From Chelatococcus asaccharovorans (lineage in GTDB: Bacteria > Pseudomonadota > Alphaproteobacteria > Rhizobiales > Beijerinckiaceae), in assembly GCF_003201475.1 (NCBI RefSeq), contig NZ_QJJK01000012.1:124001-188000 (forward strand): a stretch of 64,000 nt of DNA, given 5' to 3'. This document shows positions 1 through 8,766 of this stretch, piece by piece. The first letter of the stretch is position 1. Each line of letters opens with the position of its first letter. The position numbers and the translations under genes were made by a program. Under the pieces are notes generated by a model. It searched no databases. It saw only the letters and a program-made list of their open reading frames with translations, and had not been told where the DNA came from.

Positions 1-20
1 GGCCTTGGCCGGCATCGGAA

Positions 21-1334
21 TCAGTTGACCGGGCAAGCACCCTGGCTCGGCTTGTCCGGCGCCCAGCACGGCGCCTTGGTCGCTTCCATCAGGCCCTTCA
101 GCACGGATGCCTGGGCCGCCAGCACGGTCTTGATGTCCTCGCCGCGCAGGACGATGCGCTGGAAGGTGTCGGAATAGACCTTGTTGAACTCGCCGCCCTT
201 GTCGCCAAGGCCGACCGGCAGCAGCGCCGGCAGGGCATCCTTGGCGTTCTGCGTCTTGTCGACGCCCTCGGCGATCAGCTTGATGCCGGGCGAGAGATCC
301 GCCGGCAGCGTTGCCTTGACCACCGGGAAGAAGCCGACCTCGGCCGCCGTCTTCACCTGCGTCTCCGGCTTCGAGATGAAATCGATGAGTGCCGCCGCGC
401 CCGCCGCATCGGGTGCGTTCTTCGGCACGGCGAGGCCGGCGATGACCGGCATGTAGCCGCGCCCCTTGGGGCCGGCGGGCGCCGGGAAGGTGACGAATTC
501 CTCGGGAGCCTGGGTGAGGGCATCCTTGACGCGGGCCACATGGTCGAAGGCCACCCAGACCTCCTCCGCCATCAGCGGCTCCTGCATGAAGTCGTAGCTC
601 GTGGAGTTCGGATTGACGTATTGCCAGAGGCCCTTGAACTTGGCCCACATGGCTTGCGCCTCCGCCGACTGGAAGGGCGTGACCACGCCGCCGGTAAAGG
701 ACGGATAGAGATAGCCCTGGTAGAAGCGCGGCATCAGCCCCTTTGGCCCGGCCGGGAAGCCGATGAGGCGCTTGCCGGTCTTCTCGGTGATCGCCTTGCC
801 CCAGGCCTCGAGCTGGTCATAGGTCAGAGCGTTGATATCGGCGCCGGCCGGCAGATAGGGCAGCGCCTTCTTGTTGGCGACCATGATGTAGGTGGCCTGC
901 ATCCAGGGGATATACATCTGCTGCTGGGTGCCGAGCTTGCCGAGATCCATCAGGCTCGCCGGAATGCCGCGGTCCTTCAGCTTGGCGGCGATGTCGTCGA
1001 TCGGCGTGAGATCGCCGGAGGCGACCAGCGGCTGCAGTTCGCCGTGCAGGGCGCCGGCGAGGCTGATGGTGCGCTTGCCGGCCTGGCCCTCGGCCTTCAT
1101 GCGCACGTCGAAGGCCGGGGGCTCCTCGACGAGATAGGTCACCTTGCCGGGGAAGCCCTTGAGGATGACGCTGCGGACCTTCTGCGCCTCCTCGATCGGC
1201 CGCAACTGCGTCGACAGGAACACGACGTCCTGCTGCTGGGCGCTGGCCGGGACCATGGGACCCAGAAGCGCGCCGGCGACGATGCCCGCACCCATCAGGC
1301 GTGCGGCTGGGGAAAGTCTCCGCGTGAATGTCAT
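21..1334 (-). CDS. Sugar ABC transporter substrate-binding protein (family 1)
   Basis: A 437-residue periplasmic binding protein of the extracellular solute-binding family 1 (maltose-binding-like) type, which captures a sugar for an ABC importer. Residues 1-32 form a classical Sec signal peptide (RR near the N terminus, a hydrophobic core, then a PASA cleavage motif). The mature protein has the two-lobed family 1 pattern. The last 15 residues contain two cysteines (about C423 and C434) that could form a disulfide. The ATG overlaps the stop of the upstream LacI gene by 4 bases (ATGA), and an AGGGAGG ribosome site precedes it, so translation is probably coupled to the regulator. Permease genes would be expected to the left of the window. 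The ligand cannot be told from sequence. Confidence 0.88.
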   Translation of the reverse strand: MTFTRRLSPAARLMGAGIVAGALLGPMVPASAQQQDVVFLSTQLRPIEEAQKVRSVILKGFPGKVTYLVEEPPAFDVRMKAEGQAGKRTISLAGALHGELQPLVASGDLTPIDDIAAKLKDRGIPASLMDLGKLGTQQQMYIPWMQATYIMVANKKALPYLPAGADINALTYDQLEAWGKAITEKTGKRLIGFPAGPKGLMPRFYQGYLYPSFTGGVVTPFQSAEAQAMWAKFKGLWQYVNPNSTSYDFMQEPLMAEEVWVAFDHVARVKDALTQAPEEFVTFPAPAGPKGRGYMPVIAGLAVPKNAPDAAGAAALIDFISKPETQVKTAAEVGFFPVVKATLPADLSPGIKLIAEGVDKTQNAKDALPALLPVGLGDKGGEFNKVYSDTFQRIVLRGEDIKTVLAAQASVLKGLMEATKAPCWAPDKPSQGACPVN

Positions 1335-2407
1335 GTTTTCCTCCCTTCGGTTACCTCAAACACTGCTTCTTGCGCGTCGGCCGTCCGGACAACGCCCTCA
1401 AGGTTCGTCTCGCCCGACGAGCCGCGCGGCATCTGGACAAGACCGTGTATTTCGGTGAGATCGCGCAGATCGGCCCCGCCGAGCCGTGCGAGCACCATGT
1501 CGGCGAGCCGCGCGCCAATGAGGCGCGTCGGCAGTTCCATGGTGGTCAGCGATGGCTGGCAGTAGGACGCGGCCGGGATGTTGTCGTGACCGGTAATGGC
1601 GATATCAGACCCGACCGTAAGGCCCCGGTCCGCTGCCGCGCGGATGGCGCCGATCGCCATCCTGTCCGTCGCGCAGATCAGTGCCGTGGGGCGCGCGTGG
1701 CTGTCGAGAACGCGATGGGCCAGGGCGAAACCGCCCTCCTCGGTCGGTTCAGCCTCTTCCACGATATCCGCTGCAAGATCGGCGGCCTGCATGGCGCGGC
1801 GCCAGCCGGCGAGCCTGAGGCCGGCAAAGGTGAGATGGGTCGGCGCGGACAGGAAGGCGATACGCCGGTGCCCCCGCGCCACGAGCCGCTGCGTCAGCGA
1901 ATGGAACCCCTCCTCGCCATCGCCGTCGATGAAGGCGTAGGGCTCGGCCGTATCGGTGCGCCCATGGCAAACGAAGGGCACGCCCTTCGCCATGAGATAG
2001 GCGATGCGCTCGTCCTGGTGGCGCGTGCGCACGATGATGAAGGCGTCGGCGCGCCGGCCTTCGACGAGACGGTGGTAGACCGCCATCTCGTCCTTGCCGG
2101 GACGAGCCGCGAGCAGCATCAGGTCATGCTCGTGCCGCGCCAGTTCCTCACCCACCGTGACGAGAAGCTCGCTGAAGACCGGCTCGTGGAAATGCCCGGG
2201 GTCGGTGGGCAAAACGAAGGCCACGGTCTCACCCACCCCGCGCCGCAGCCGCCGCGCCGCCGGGTTGGGGCGATAGCCCATCGCCTTGGCGGCCTGCTCG
2301 ACCCGCTCGCGGGTCGCGACGGCAACGTCCGCATAGCCGTCGAGCGCCCGCGACACCGTCGTGATCGACAAACCGAGATGCGACGCGAGCTTGCGCAGTG
2401 AGGTCAT
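1331..2407 (-). CDS. LacI-family transcriptional regulator
   Basis: A 358-residue LacI/GalR-type repressor. The N-terminal helix-turn-helix is at about residues 3-24 (LRKLASHLGLSITTVSRALD), followed by the hinge helix (NPAARRLRRG) and a periplasmic-binding-like effector domain. I place the start at the ATG just before TSLRKLASHLG. The open frame continues 36 codons further upstream, but that stretch crosses the palindromic operator at 2458-2475 and has no LacI homology. The gene is the first of an operon with the overlapping sugar-binding protein, so the likely inducer is the imported sugar or a derivative. Autoregulation is inferred from the operator about 50 bases upstream of the start. Confidence 0.88.
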   Translation of the reverse strand: MTSLRKLASHLGLSITTVSRALDGYADVAVATRERVEQAAKAMGYRPNPAARRLRRGVGETVAFVLPTDPGHFHEPVFSELLVTVGEELARHEHDLMLLAARPGKDEMAVYHRLVEGRRADAFIIVRTRHQDERIAYLMAKGVPFVCHGRTDTAEPYAFIDGDGEEGFHSLTQRLVARGHRRIAFLSAPTHLTFAGLRLAGWRRAMQAADLAADIVEEAEPTEEGGFALAHRVLDSHARPTALICATDRMAIGAIRAAADRGLTVGSDIAITGHDNIPAASYCQPSLTTMELPTRLIGARLADMVLARLGGADLRDLTEIHGLVQMPRGSSGETNLEGVVRTADAQEAVFEVTEGRKT

Positions 2408-2457
2408 GCCGTCCTTCCAGGCCCCTTCCCAACTGGGCGCGCCTGCTGAGGGGCGCT

Positions 2458-2475
2458 TTCCAAAACGTTTTGGAA
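2458..2475. promoter_or_regulatory. Perfect 18-bp palindromic LacI-type operator
   Basis: TTCCAAAACGTTTTGGAA is a perfect palindrome with the central CG typical of LacI/GalR operators. It sits 51 bases upstream of the LacI start codon, so it probably mediates autorepression of the regulator-transporter operon. Confidence 0.75.
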
Positions 2476-2703
2476 GACAATCGCCAAGTCGCGTGCTTGT
2501 CAAGACGCAGCGCACAAAGCGGGGCGGGTCCCGTTTCCGCAGGCGCGAAAGCCGCGCCGGACAGATCCGCGCACGAGCGGAGGCCGGGGCGTGATGTCGC
2601 GCCGGTCGTGGTGTGGGGAGAATGTCGGGCCCAGCTCTTGCCGGGTGGGTCAGGCAGGCGTTGCGCGCAGGCCGAACTTGGCGCGGGGCAGCCGATGACG
2701 AAA

Positions 2704-2722
2704 GCGGGCCCTCAGGACCCGC
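2704..2722 (-). terminator. Possible terminator of the MFS gene
   Basis: On the minus strand the sequence GCGGGTCCTGAGGGCCCGC forms a GC-rich stem with one internal mismatch and is followed by TTTCG. It lies about 150 bases beyond the MFS stop codon. The loop is very short and the T run is weak, so this is tentative. Confidence 0.35.
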
Positions 2723-2833
2723 GCATCATTCTTGAGGAGAGGATCATTGTCTGCAGAAGCGGAATGCGCCGGTCACCGACGAACCCGAATAACAGCGTGC
2801 GAGGACGCGGGCTCGACGACCCGCGCTTCTCAG

Positions 2834-2872
2834 GCATGCATCTCACGCATGCATCTCACGCATGCATCTCAC
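2834..2872. repeat. Three perfect 13-bp tandem repeats
   Basis: GCATGCATCTCAC occurs three times in perfect tandem (2834-2846, 2847-2859, 2860-2872). A degenerate fourth unit (TCATGCGCCTCGG) continues into the end of the MFS gene. The MFS stop codon (2869-2871) lies inside the third copy. Confidence 0.9.
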
Positions 2873-4206
2873 TCATGCGCCTCGGAATGCCAGTTCAGCC
2901 GGAGGGCAACGATTGTGCAGATGGCTCCCGACAGCAGATAGGCACCGGCCGACAGGAGCCCGAAATTGCTGGAGAGCAGCAACGCGACCAACGGGGCGAA
3001 TCCGGCACCGAACAGCCAGGCGAGATCCGAGGTCAGCGCCGAGCCCGTATAGCGATACTGGGTCAAGAAACTGGAAGCCAGCGAGCCCGAGGACTGGCCG
3101 AATGACAGGCCGAGCAGGATGAAGCCGAGAACCATGAAGACGGTCTCGCCGACCGGGCCCGCGTCGAGCAACTGCGGAGCAAAGCCGCTGAATGCCGCGA
3201 TTGCGATCGCAGAGCCCATCAGGAGGGCGGGTCGCCCGACGCGATCCGCGACAAGGCCGGAAACGAGGATCGCGACGATGCCGAACATGGCCGCTATCCC
3301 CTCGATGATCAGGAAGCGCGTCGGATTCTCCTTCGTGAACAGATAAATCCACGACAGGGGAAAAACCGTGACCATGTGGAACAAAGCAAAGCTGGCGAGG
3401 GGAGCGAATGTACCACTCGCGACGATATGGCCTTGCTTGCGCAGCGTCTCGAAGACAGGTGACGGCTCAAGCGCGCGGCTTTCGAAAAGCTGCGTATATT
3501 CCGGCGTGACAACGATGCGCAGCCGCGCAAAGAGGGCCACGACATTGATCGCGAAGGCGACGAAGAACGGATAGCGCCAGCCCCAGGAGTAGAAATCCTC
3601 CGCGGACAGGTTGCCGACGAAAAAGGCGAACAGCATACTCGCCACAATCAGGCCGAGCGGCGCGCCCAATTGCGGCAGCATGGCGTACCAGCCCCGTCGC
3701 TCCTGCGGCGCGTTCATCGCCAGAAGGGAGGCCAGGCCATCCCACGTACCGCCCAAGGCGAGGCCCTGACCGATTCGCAAGATGGCGAGCACCCAGACAA
3801 CCGCGATCCCGACCCGGTCATAGCTCGGAAGGAACGCGATGGCGACGGTGGAGCAGCCCAGCAGGAACAGCGCGATCGTCATCTTCGCGCTTTTTCCGTA
3901 AGCCCTGTCGACCGCAGTAAATATCGTGGTACCGATGGGGCGGGCCACGAACGCCAACGCGAAAATCGCGAAAGAATAGATCGTGCCCGTCAGAGGATCG
4001 ACGAAGGGAAATACAAGTCGCGGGAAGACGATGACAGAGGCGATTGCATAGACGAAGAAGTCGAAGAACTCCGACGTTCGTCCGATAACGACCCCGATCG
4101 CAATCTCACCCGGATTGATCGCGCCATGGTTTTGGGCATGCACCCGCCGCGCGTCTCTCTCCAGTGTCGATGACGCAGGCGCCATGATGTTCGCACCGCT
4201 AGCCAA
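2869..4206 (-). CDS. MFS transporter, metabolite:H+ symporter (MHS) type
   Basis: A 445-residue inner-membrane transporter with about 12 hydrophobic segments. It resembles the metabolite:proton symporter branch of the major facilitator superfamily (ShiA/ProP/KgtP-like), with GVVIGRTSEFFDFFVYA near the N terminus where the family has its conserved charged/aromatic first helix. The loop between helices 2 and 3 (AFVARPIGTTIF...DRAYGKSAKM) keeps the family R-P-x-G and D-R-x-G-R/K elements. Substrates in this branch are organic acids, amino acids or osmolytes, and none can be singled out. The gene is monocistronic and transcribed divergently from cyoA across a region rich in inverted repeats. The C-terminal codons run into a 13-bp tandem repeat. 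Confidence 0.85.
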   Translation of the reverse strand: MASGANIMAPASSTLERDARRVHAQNHGAINPGEIAIGVVIGRTSEFFDFFVYAIASVIVFPRLVFPFVDPLTGTIYSFAIFALAFVARPIGTTIFTAVDRAYGKSAKMTIALFLLGCSTVAIAFLPSYDRVGIAVVWVLAILRIGQGLALGGTWDGLASLLAMNAPQERRGWYAMLPQLGAPLGLIVASMLFAFFVGNLSAEDFYSWGWRYPFFVAFAINVVALFARLRIVVTPEYTQLFESRALEPSPVFETLRKQGHIVASGTFAPLASFALFHMVTVFPLSWIYLFTKENPTRFLIIEGIAAMFGIVAILVSGLVADRVGRPALLMGSAIAIAAFSGFAPQLLDAGPVGETVFMVLGFILLGLSFGQSSGSLASSFLTQYRYTGSALTSDLAWLFGAGFAPLVALLLSSNFGLLSAGAYLLSGAICTIVALRLNWHSEAHE

Positions 4207-4255
4207 TGTCGTTCCTCGCTTGGCATCCTGCCGCTATCTGATAGCGTCCGCAAGT

Positions 4256-4333
4256 CTAGTGTTTCGTTTCCAACATTTGCATCCCGTTTTGTATCGGCTC
4301 CGGGGGCAAATGCTGGAAACAGAGAATCACTAG
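4256..4333. repeat. Nested inverted repeat upstream of cyoA
   Basis: A 15-base arm GTTTCCAACATTTGC (4266-4280) pairs with GCAAATGCTGGAAAC (4306-4320), with one mismatch and a 25-base loop. It is flanked by the outer pair CTAGTG (4256-4261) and CACTAG (4328-4333). This could be a large operator or a small mobile palindrome. Confidence 0.8.
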
Positions 4334-4346
4334 GATGTTTACGATT

Positions 4347-4415
4347 CTAGTGGAATTTTCGAATTTGACATTCGGCCTCGCGGCCGACATCAAGCGGGTA
4401 CCGAATGCCAAATTC
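4347..4415. repeat. Second inverted repeat upstream of cyoA
   Basis: GAATTTGACATTCGG (4361-4375) pairs with CCGAATGCCAAATTC (4401-4415), with one mismatch and a 25-base loop. A CTAGTG hexamer (4347-4352) precedes it, matching the flanks of the neighbouring repeat. Arm length, loop length and single mismatch are the same as in the first repeat. Confidence 0.8.
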
Positions 4416-4523
4416 ACTCCACTGGTCTGAAATCGCCTTGTGTCTCATGCCGGCCCGTCATGGGATTGGACATTTTGTCCAATGTCCCTTTTGCTGCAGT
4501 GCAGCTAGCGGTGCCGACGATGG

Positions 4524-5717
4524 ATGGATCTGGCCATGGGTAAGCTTGTGAGCAAACTTCGCCTCTTCGCTCTGTTGCCACTCGCCGCTTTGCTGACGGG
4601 CTGCAACTTCGTGGTTCTCAAGCCCGCTGGCGATGTTGCCGAACAGCAGCGCGATCTCATAATTGCCTCCACGATCCTCATGCTGCTCGTGATCGTCCCG
4701 GTGATGGTGCTCACCGTCATTTTCGCATGGCGCTACCGGCACACGAACAAGGACGCGCCCTACGACCCGGATTGGTCGCATTCGACGCAGCTTGAGCTCG
4801 TGATCTGGGCCGCCCCACTCATGATCATCATCTGCCTCGGCGCGCTCACCTGGATGGGCACGCATCTGCTCGACCCCTACCGCCCGCTGGATCGCATCGC
4901 GCCCGGTGAACCGGTGGCCAAGGACGTGAGGCCCCTTAACGTCGAGGTCGTCGCGCTCGACTGGAAGTGGCTGTTCATCTATCCGGAGCAGAAGATCGCG
5001 CTGGTCAATGAATTCGCGGCACCGGTGGATCGCCCCATCAGTTTCCGCATCACCTCCTCCTCGGTGATGAACTCATTCTATGTGCCGGCGCTCGCCGGAA
5101 TGATCTATGCGATGCCAGGCATGGAGACGAAGCTCCACGCCGTCATCAATAAGGCAGGCGCCTATCAGGGCTTTTCCGCGAACTATAGTGGCGCAGGCTT
5201 TTCCGGAATGCACTTCACCTTCCGCGGACTGTCCGACGCCGATTTCGACGCCTGGATCGCGCAGGCAAGGGCCTCTTCCGACAACCTCGGCCGCCAGGAG
5301 TATCTGCAGCTCGAGCGCCCGAGTGAGAACGTGCCGGTGCGCCGCTACGGCACGGTCGACCCACAGCTCTTCGCGGCCATCGTCAACCGCTGCGTCGAGC
5401 CAGGCAAGATGTGTGCGCATGAGATGATGGCGATCGATGCCAAAGGCGGCCTAGGCCTTGCCGGTATCGATCTGATGCGGCTGCACTACGACAAGACCGT
5501 CAGGCGCGGGGCGGTTTTCGGGCCGACCCCGAGCTATCTCGTCAGCATCTGCACGATCGAAGAGGCCAACGCCGCCCTCGATCAGAGCGCCGTCCTCAAC
5601 CTGCCTATCAACGGCTCGCCGATTCTCGGTGCTGGTCTTCCCCGTCCGTCCTTCACGCCGTTACCGTCGCCACGCTCCACCTGGCTTCTCGACGGACGCC
5701 GGCCGCAAAGATCCTGA
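4524..5717 (+). CDS. cyoA: Cytochrome bo3-type ubiquinol oxidase subunit II
   Basis: Subunit II of a heme-copper quinol oxidase, anchored in the inner membrane and facing the periplasm. A lipobox LLTGC at about residues 23-27 marks a lipoprotein signal, followed by two transmembrane segments (about residues 44-70 and 90-112) and a cupredoxin domain. The CuA ligands of cytochrome c oxidases are absent where expected ([18 protein letters not shown]), which is diagnostic of a quinol oxidase. At 397 residues it is longer than E. coli CyoA (about 315); the extra length is a C-terminal region after about residue 300 that includes two cysteines (RCVEPGKMC). The start could instead be the ATG 4 codons downstream. 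It is the first gene of cyoABCD-SURF1. Confidence 0.93.
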   Translation: MDLAMGKLVSKLRLFALLPLAALLTGCNFVVLKPAGDVAEQQRDLIIASTILMLLVIVPVMVLTVIFAWRYRHTNKDAPYDPDWSHSTQLELVIWAAPLMIIICLGALTWMGTHLLDPYRPLDRIAPGEPVAKDVRPLNVEVVALDWKWLFIYPEQKIALVNEFAAPVDRPISFRITSSSVMNSFYVPALAGMIYAMPGMETKLHAVINKAGAYQGFSANYSGAGFSGMHFTFRGLSDADFDAWIAQARASSDNLGRQEYLQLERPSENVPVRRYGTVDPQLFAAIVNRCVEPGKMCAHEMMAIDAKGGLGLAGIDLMRLHYDKTVRRGAVFGPTPSYLVSICTIEEANAALDQSAVLNLPINGSPILGAGLPRPSFTPLPSPRSTWLLDGRRPQRS

Positions 5718-5731
5718 TCGGCTCGATTGAT

Positions 5732-7735
5732 ATGTCTGATCCCACAACAACCTACAGCTTTCTCCTCGGGCGTTTCAGCCTTGCCTCGCTGCCGCTGAAC
5801 GAGCACATCGTCGTCGTGACCTTCGTGGTCGTGGCGCTGCTCGGCCTCGCGCTGCTCGGCGCAATCACCTATTTCCGCCTCTGGGGCTATCTCTGGCGGG
5901 AATGGTTCACCACCGTGGATCACAAGCGCGTCGGCATCATGTATATGGTGCTCGGCATCGTCATGCTGCTGCGCGGTTTCTCCGACGCCATCATGATGCG
6001 ACTGCAGCAGGCGATGGCCTTCAATGGCAGTGAAGGCTATCTCAACGCGCATCACTACGATCAGATCTTCACGGCGCATGGCGTCATCATGATCTTTTTC
6101 GTGGCCATGCCGCTCGTGACGGGCCTGATGAACTACGTCGTGCCCCTGCAGATCGGCGCGCGCGACGTGTCCTTCCCGTTCCTGAACAATTTCAGCTTCT
6201 GGATGACGGCGGGTGGCGCGGTCATCGTCATGATGTCGCTGTTCGTCGGCGAATTTGCCAAGACCGGGTGGCTCGCCTATCCGCCCCTGTCGGGGATCCA
6301 GTATAGTCCGGATGTCGGCGTCGATTACTATATATGGGCGCTGCAGGTGGCCGGTGTCGGGACGACGTTATCGGGCATCAATCTGATCTGTACGATCATC
6401 AAGATGCGCTGCCCCGGCATGACCATGATGAAGATGCCCGTCTTCACCTGGACGTCGCTGTGCACCAACGTGCTGATCGTCGCGACCTTCCCGGTCCTGA
6501 CGGCCGTCCTGGTGCTGTTGGCGCTCGACCGTTATCTGGGGATGAATTTCTTCACCAACGATTTCGGCGGCAACCCGATGATGTATGTCAACCTCATCTG
6601 GATCTGGGGCCATCCTGAGGTTTACATTCTCATCCTGCCTGCCTTCGGCATTTTCTCCGAAGTGACATCGACCTTCTCCGGCAAGAGGCTCTTTGGCTAT
6701 ACGTCGATGGTTTATGCGACGGTGTGTATCACCATCCTCTCCTATCTCGTGTGGCTTCACCACTTCTTCACGATGGGCTCCGGCGCCAGCGTCAATTCCT
6801 TCTTCGGCATCACCACGATGATCATCTCGATCCCGACGGGTGCCAAGATGTTCAATTGGCTGTTCACGATGTATCGCGGCCGCGTGCGCTTCGAACTGCC
6901 GATGATGTGGACGCTTGCGTTCATGCTGATCTTCGTCATCGGCGGCATGACGGGCGTGCTGCTTGCCGTGCCACCGGCGGACTTCGTGCTGCATAACAGC
7001 CTGTTCCTGGTTGCGCATTTCCACAACGTCATCATCGGCGGCGTCCTGTTCGGCCTCTTTGCCGGCATGACCTACTGGTTCCCGAAGGCTTTCGGCTTCC
7101 GGCTCGACCCGTTCTGGGGGAAGATGTCCTTCTGGTTCTGGGTCACGGGCTTCTTCTTCGCCTTCATGCCACTCTATGTGCTCGGCCTGATGGGCGTGAC
7201 GCGACGGCTCAGGGTCTTCGATGATCCCTCGCTGCAGATCTGGTTCCTGCTGGCGGGCTTCGGCGCCTTCCTCATCCTGTGCGGCATCCTTTCGTTCCTC
7301 ATGCAGATCGCGGTGAGCATCATGCGGCGCGCATCGCTGCGTGATGTGACGGGCGATCCCTGGCACGGCCGGACGCTCGAATGGGCCACGTCATCGCCAC
7401 CGCCCGACTACAACTTCGCGTTCACGCCTGTCGTCCATGACGGCGATGCGTGGTGGGACATGAAGGCGCGGGGCTATCAGCGGCCGCTGAGCGGCTACAA
7501 GCCCATCCATATGCCGCGGAATACACCGGCCGGCTTGTTCCTCGCCGGGTTCAGCGTCGTCCTCGCGGTCGCGTTGATCTGGTATGTGTGGTGGCTCGCA
7601 GCGATCGCCTTCGTGGGTCTCCTGACGACTGCGATCGGTCACACGTTCAACTACAAGCGCGATTTCTACATTCCCGCCGATGAGGTTGCGCATACCGAGG
7701 GCGAGCGCACACGCCTTCTCGCGGCGCAGGTGTAA
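5732..7735 (+). CDS. cyoB: Cytochrome bo3-type ubiquinol oxidase subunit I
   Basis: The catalytic subunit, 667 residues, carrying the low-spin heme and the heme-copper center where oxygen is reduced and protons are pumped. Visible metal and heme ligands are the His in TAHGVIM, WGHPEVY (His-Tyr crosslink pair), the HH pair in WLHHFFTMG and the two His in VAHFHNV. The quinol-oxidase signature [10 protein letters not shown], followed by a downstream His-Asp, matches the R-D-H quinone site of E. coli CyoB (LRGFADAIMMR). About 15 membrane helices are evident. It follows cyoA by 14 bases. Confidence 0.96.
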   Translation: MSDPTTTYSFLLGRFSLASLPLNEHIVVVTFVVVALLGLALLGAITYFRLWGYLWREWFTTVDHKRVGIMYMVLGIVMLLRGFSDAIMMRLQQAMAFNGSEGYLNAHHYDQIFTAHGVIMIFFVAMPLVTGLMNYVVPLQIGARDVSFPFLNNFSFWMTAGGAVIVMMSLFVGEFAKTGWLAYPPLSGIQYSPDVGVDYYIWALQVAGVGTTLSGINLICTIIKMRCPGMTMMKMPVFTWTSLCTNVLIVATFPVLTAVLVLLALDRYLGMNFFTNDFGGNPMMYVNLIWIWGHPEVYILILPAFGIFSEVTSTFSGKRLFGYTSMVYATVCITILSYLVWLHHFFTMGSGASVNSFFGITTMIISIPTGAKMFNWLFTMYRGRVRFELPMMWTLAFMLIFVIGGMTGVLLAVPPADFVLHNSLFLVAHFHNVIIGGVLFGLFAGMTYWFPKAFGFRLDPFWGKMSFWFWVTGFFFAFMPLYVLGLMGVTRRLRVFDDPSLQIWFLLAGFGAFLILCGILSFLMQIAVSIMRRASLRDVTGDPWHGRTLEWATSSPPPDYNFAFTPVVHDGDAWWDMKARGYQRPLSGYKPIHMPRNTPAGLFLAGFSVVLAVALIWYVWWLAAIAFVGLLTTAIGHTFNYKRDFYIPADEVAHTEGERTRLLAAQV

Positions 7736-7738
7736 GCC

Positions 7739-8374
7739 ATGACAACAGCCCTCAGCACCGCGAAGGTCGAGCAAGGCGCCACCATCTTCCATCTCGCGGA
7801 GGATCACCATCAGGAAGAGGGGTCGAGCACACTGCTCGGCTTCTGGATCTATTTGATGAGCGATTGCCTCATCTTCGCGGTCCTGTTCGCGACCTATGGC
7901 GTGCTCGGCGGCAACTTTGCGGCGGGACCAGGACCGAAGGATCTCTTTGAGCTCCCGCTGGTCGCGCTGAACACGTCGATGCTCCTGTTCTCATCGATCA
8001 CATACGGCTTCGCCATGCTGACGATGGCGCAGGGGCGGGTTGCAGCCACGCAGATCTGGCTTGCGGTCACAGGCCTGTTCGGCCTCGCCTTTCTCTCGAT
8101 CGAACTCTATGAGTTCACCCACATGTTTCACATCGGCGCGACCCCGCAGCGCAGCGCCTTCCTGTCATCCTTCTTCACGCTCGTCGGCACCCACGGACTT
8201 CACGTGACATTCGGTACGATCTGGCTCATCACCCTGATGGTCCAGGTCGGGCGATATGGCCTGATTGCGGCCAACCGGCGGCGCCTGACGTGCCTCAGCA
8301 TGTTCTGGCACTTCCTGGACGTGATCTGGATCGGTGTCTTCACCTTCGTCTATCTCATGGGGATGCTTCGATGA
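7739..8374 (+). CDS. cyoC: Cytochrome bo3-type ubiquinol oxidase subunit III
   Basis: A 211-residue, five-helix membrane protein of the cytochrome oxidase subunit III family. Family features include GFWIYLMSDCLIFAVLFATY in the first helix and the ELYEFTHM and GTHGLHV segments of the later helices. It stabilises the oxidase core. It starts 3 bases after the cyoB stop and overlaps cyoD by 4 bases (ATGA), consistent with translational coupling. Confidence 0.94.
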   Translation: MTTALSTAKVEQGATIFHLAEDHHQEEGSSTLLGFWIYLMSDCLIFAVLFATYGVLGGNFAAGPGPKDLFELPLVALNTSMLLFSSITYGFAMLTMAQGRVAATQIWLAVTGLFGLAFLSIELYEFTHMFHIGATPQRSAFLSSFFTLVGTHGLHVTFGTIWLITLMVQVGRYGLIAANRRRLTCLSMFWHFLDVIWIGVFTFVYLMGMLR

Positions 8375-8766
8375 GCTCCGATAGTCACGCCGCCCCCGCG
8401 CACGGCCACGACGGCCACGGCGAGAGCCACGCGGCCGGCCCCTCACACGGGACCCTGCGGAGCTATCTCGTCGGTTTTGTGCTGTCGGTCATCCTGACCG
8501 CCGTTCCGTTCTGGCTGGTGATGGCCCGTCCCATCGCCAGCAACGAGATCACAGCGGTTGCCATCATGGCCTTTGCCGTCGTGCAGATCGTGGTCCACAT
8601 GATCTACTTCCTGCACATGGACTTCCACTCGGAAGGCGGCTGGACGATGATGGCCCTCATTTTCACGCTCGTCATTGTCTTTATCGCACTCTCCGGCTCG
8701 CTCTGGGTCATGTATCACCTCGATACCAACATGATGCCTGGCCAGACGATGGGACAGGCTCCGTGA
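8371..8766 (+). CDS. cyoD: Cytochrome bo3-type ubiquinol oxidase subunit IV
   Basis: A 131-residue small subunit of the quinol oxidase with three predicted membrane helices and the typical VQIVVHMIYFLHMDFHSE segment. The N terminus is rich in His, Gly and Ala (HAAPAHGHDGHGESHAAG), as in many proteobacterial homologues. The start is the ATG overlapping the cyoC stop (ATGA at 8371-8374). The frame is open further upstream, but that part is out of frame within cyoC. The stop overlaps the SURF1 GTG start. Confidence 0.93.
   Translation: MSSDSHAAPAHGHDGHGESHAAGPSHGTLRSYLVGFVLSVILTAVPFWLVMARPIASNEITAVAIMAFAVVQIVVHMIYFLHMDFHSEGGWTMMALIFTLVIVFIALSGSLWVMYHLDTNMMPGQTMGQAP

Larger units (their letters stand above)
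2408..2868. other. Intergenic region with operator, hairpin and tandem repeats
   Basis: This 461-base gap separates the LacI start from the MFS stop codon, both on the minus strand. It holds the LacI palindrome, a possible terminator hairpin at 2704-2722 and most of a 13-bp tandem repeat at 2834-2872. Open frames crossing it show no recognisable protein family or convincing ribosome site, so I call no gene here. Confidence 0.6.
4207..4523. promoter_or_regulatory. Divergent promoter region with inverted repeats, MFS/cyoA
   Basis: This 317-base region separates the divergent MFS and cyo genes and has no plausible gene. It contains a chain of inverted repeats between 4256 and 4415 (listed separately). 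Both promoters must lie here, but I cannot assign -35/-10 boxes confidently. Confidence 0.6.

Noticed and set aside
540-1565. Long plus-strand open frame opposite the binding-protein gene
   Set aside because: High-GC antisense shadow: no ribosome site, low-complexity His/Arg/Gly-rich translation, and the minus-strand frame has clear family motifs.
2834-2872. Short direct repeats as a CRISPR array
   Set aside because: The units are 13 bp with no spacers between them and no cas genes nearby.
6368-7366. 332-residue minus-strand frame inside cyoB
   Set aside because: Antisense shadow of a highly conserved oxidase gene; the translation is rich in charged residues and matches no family.
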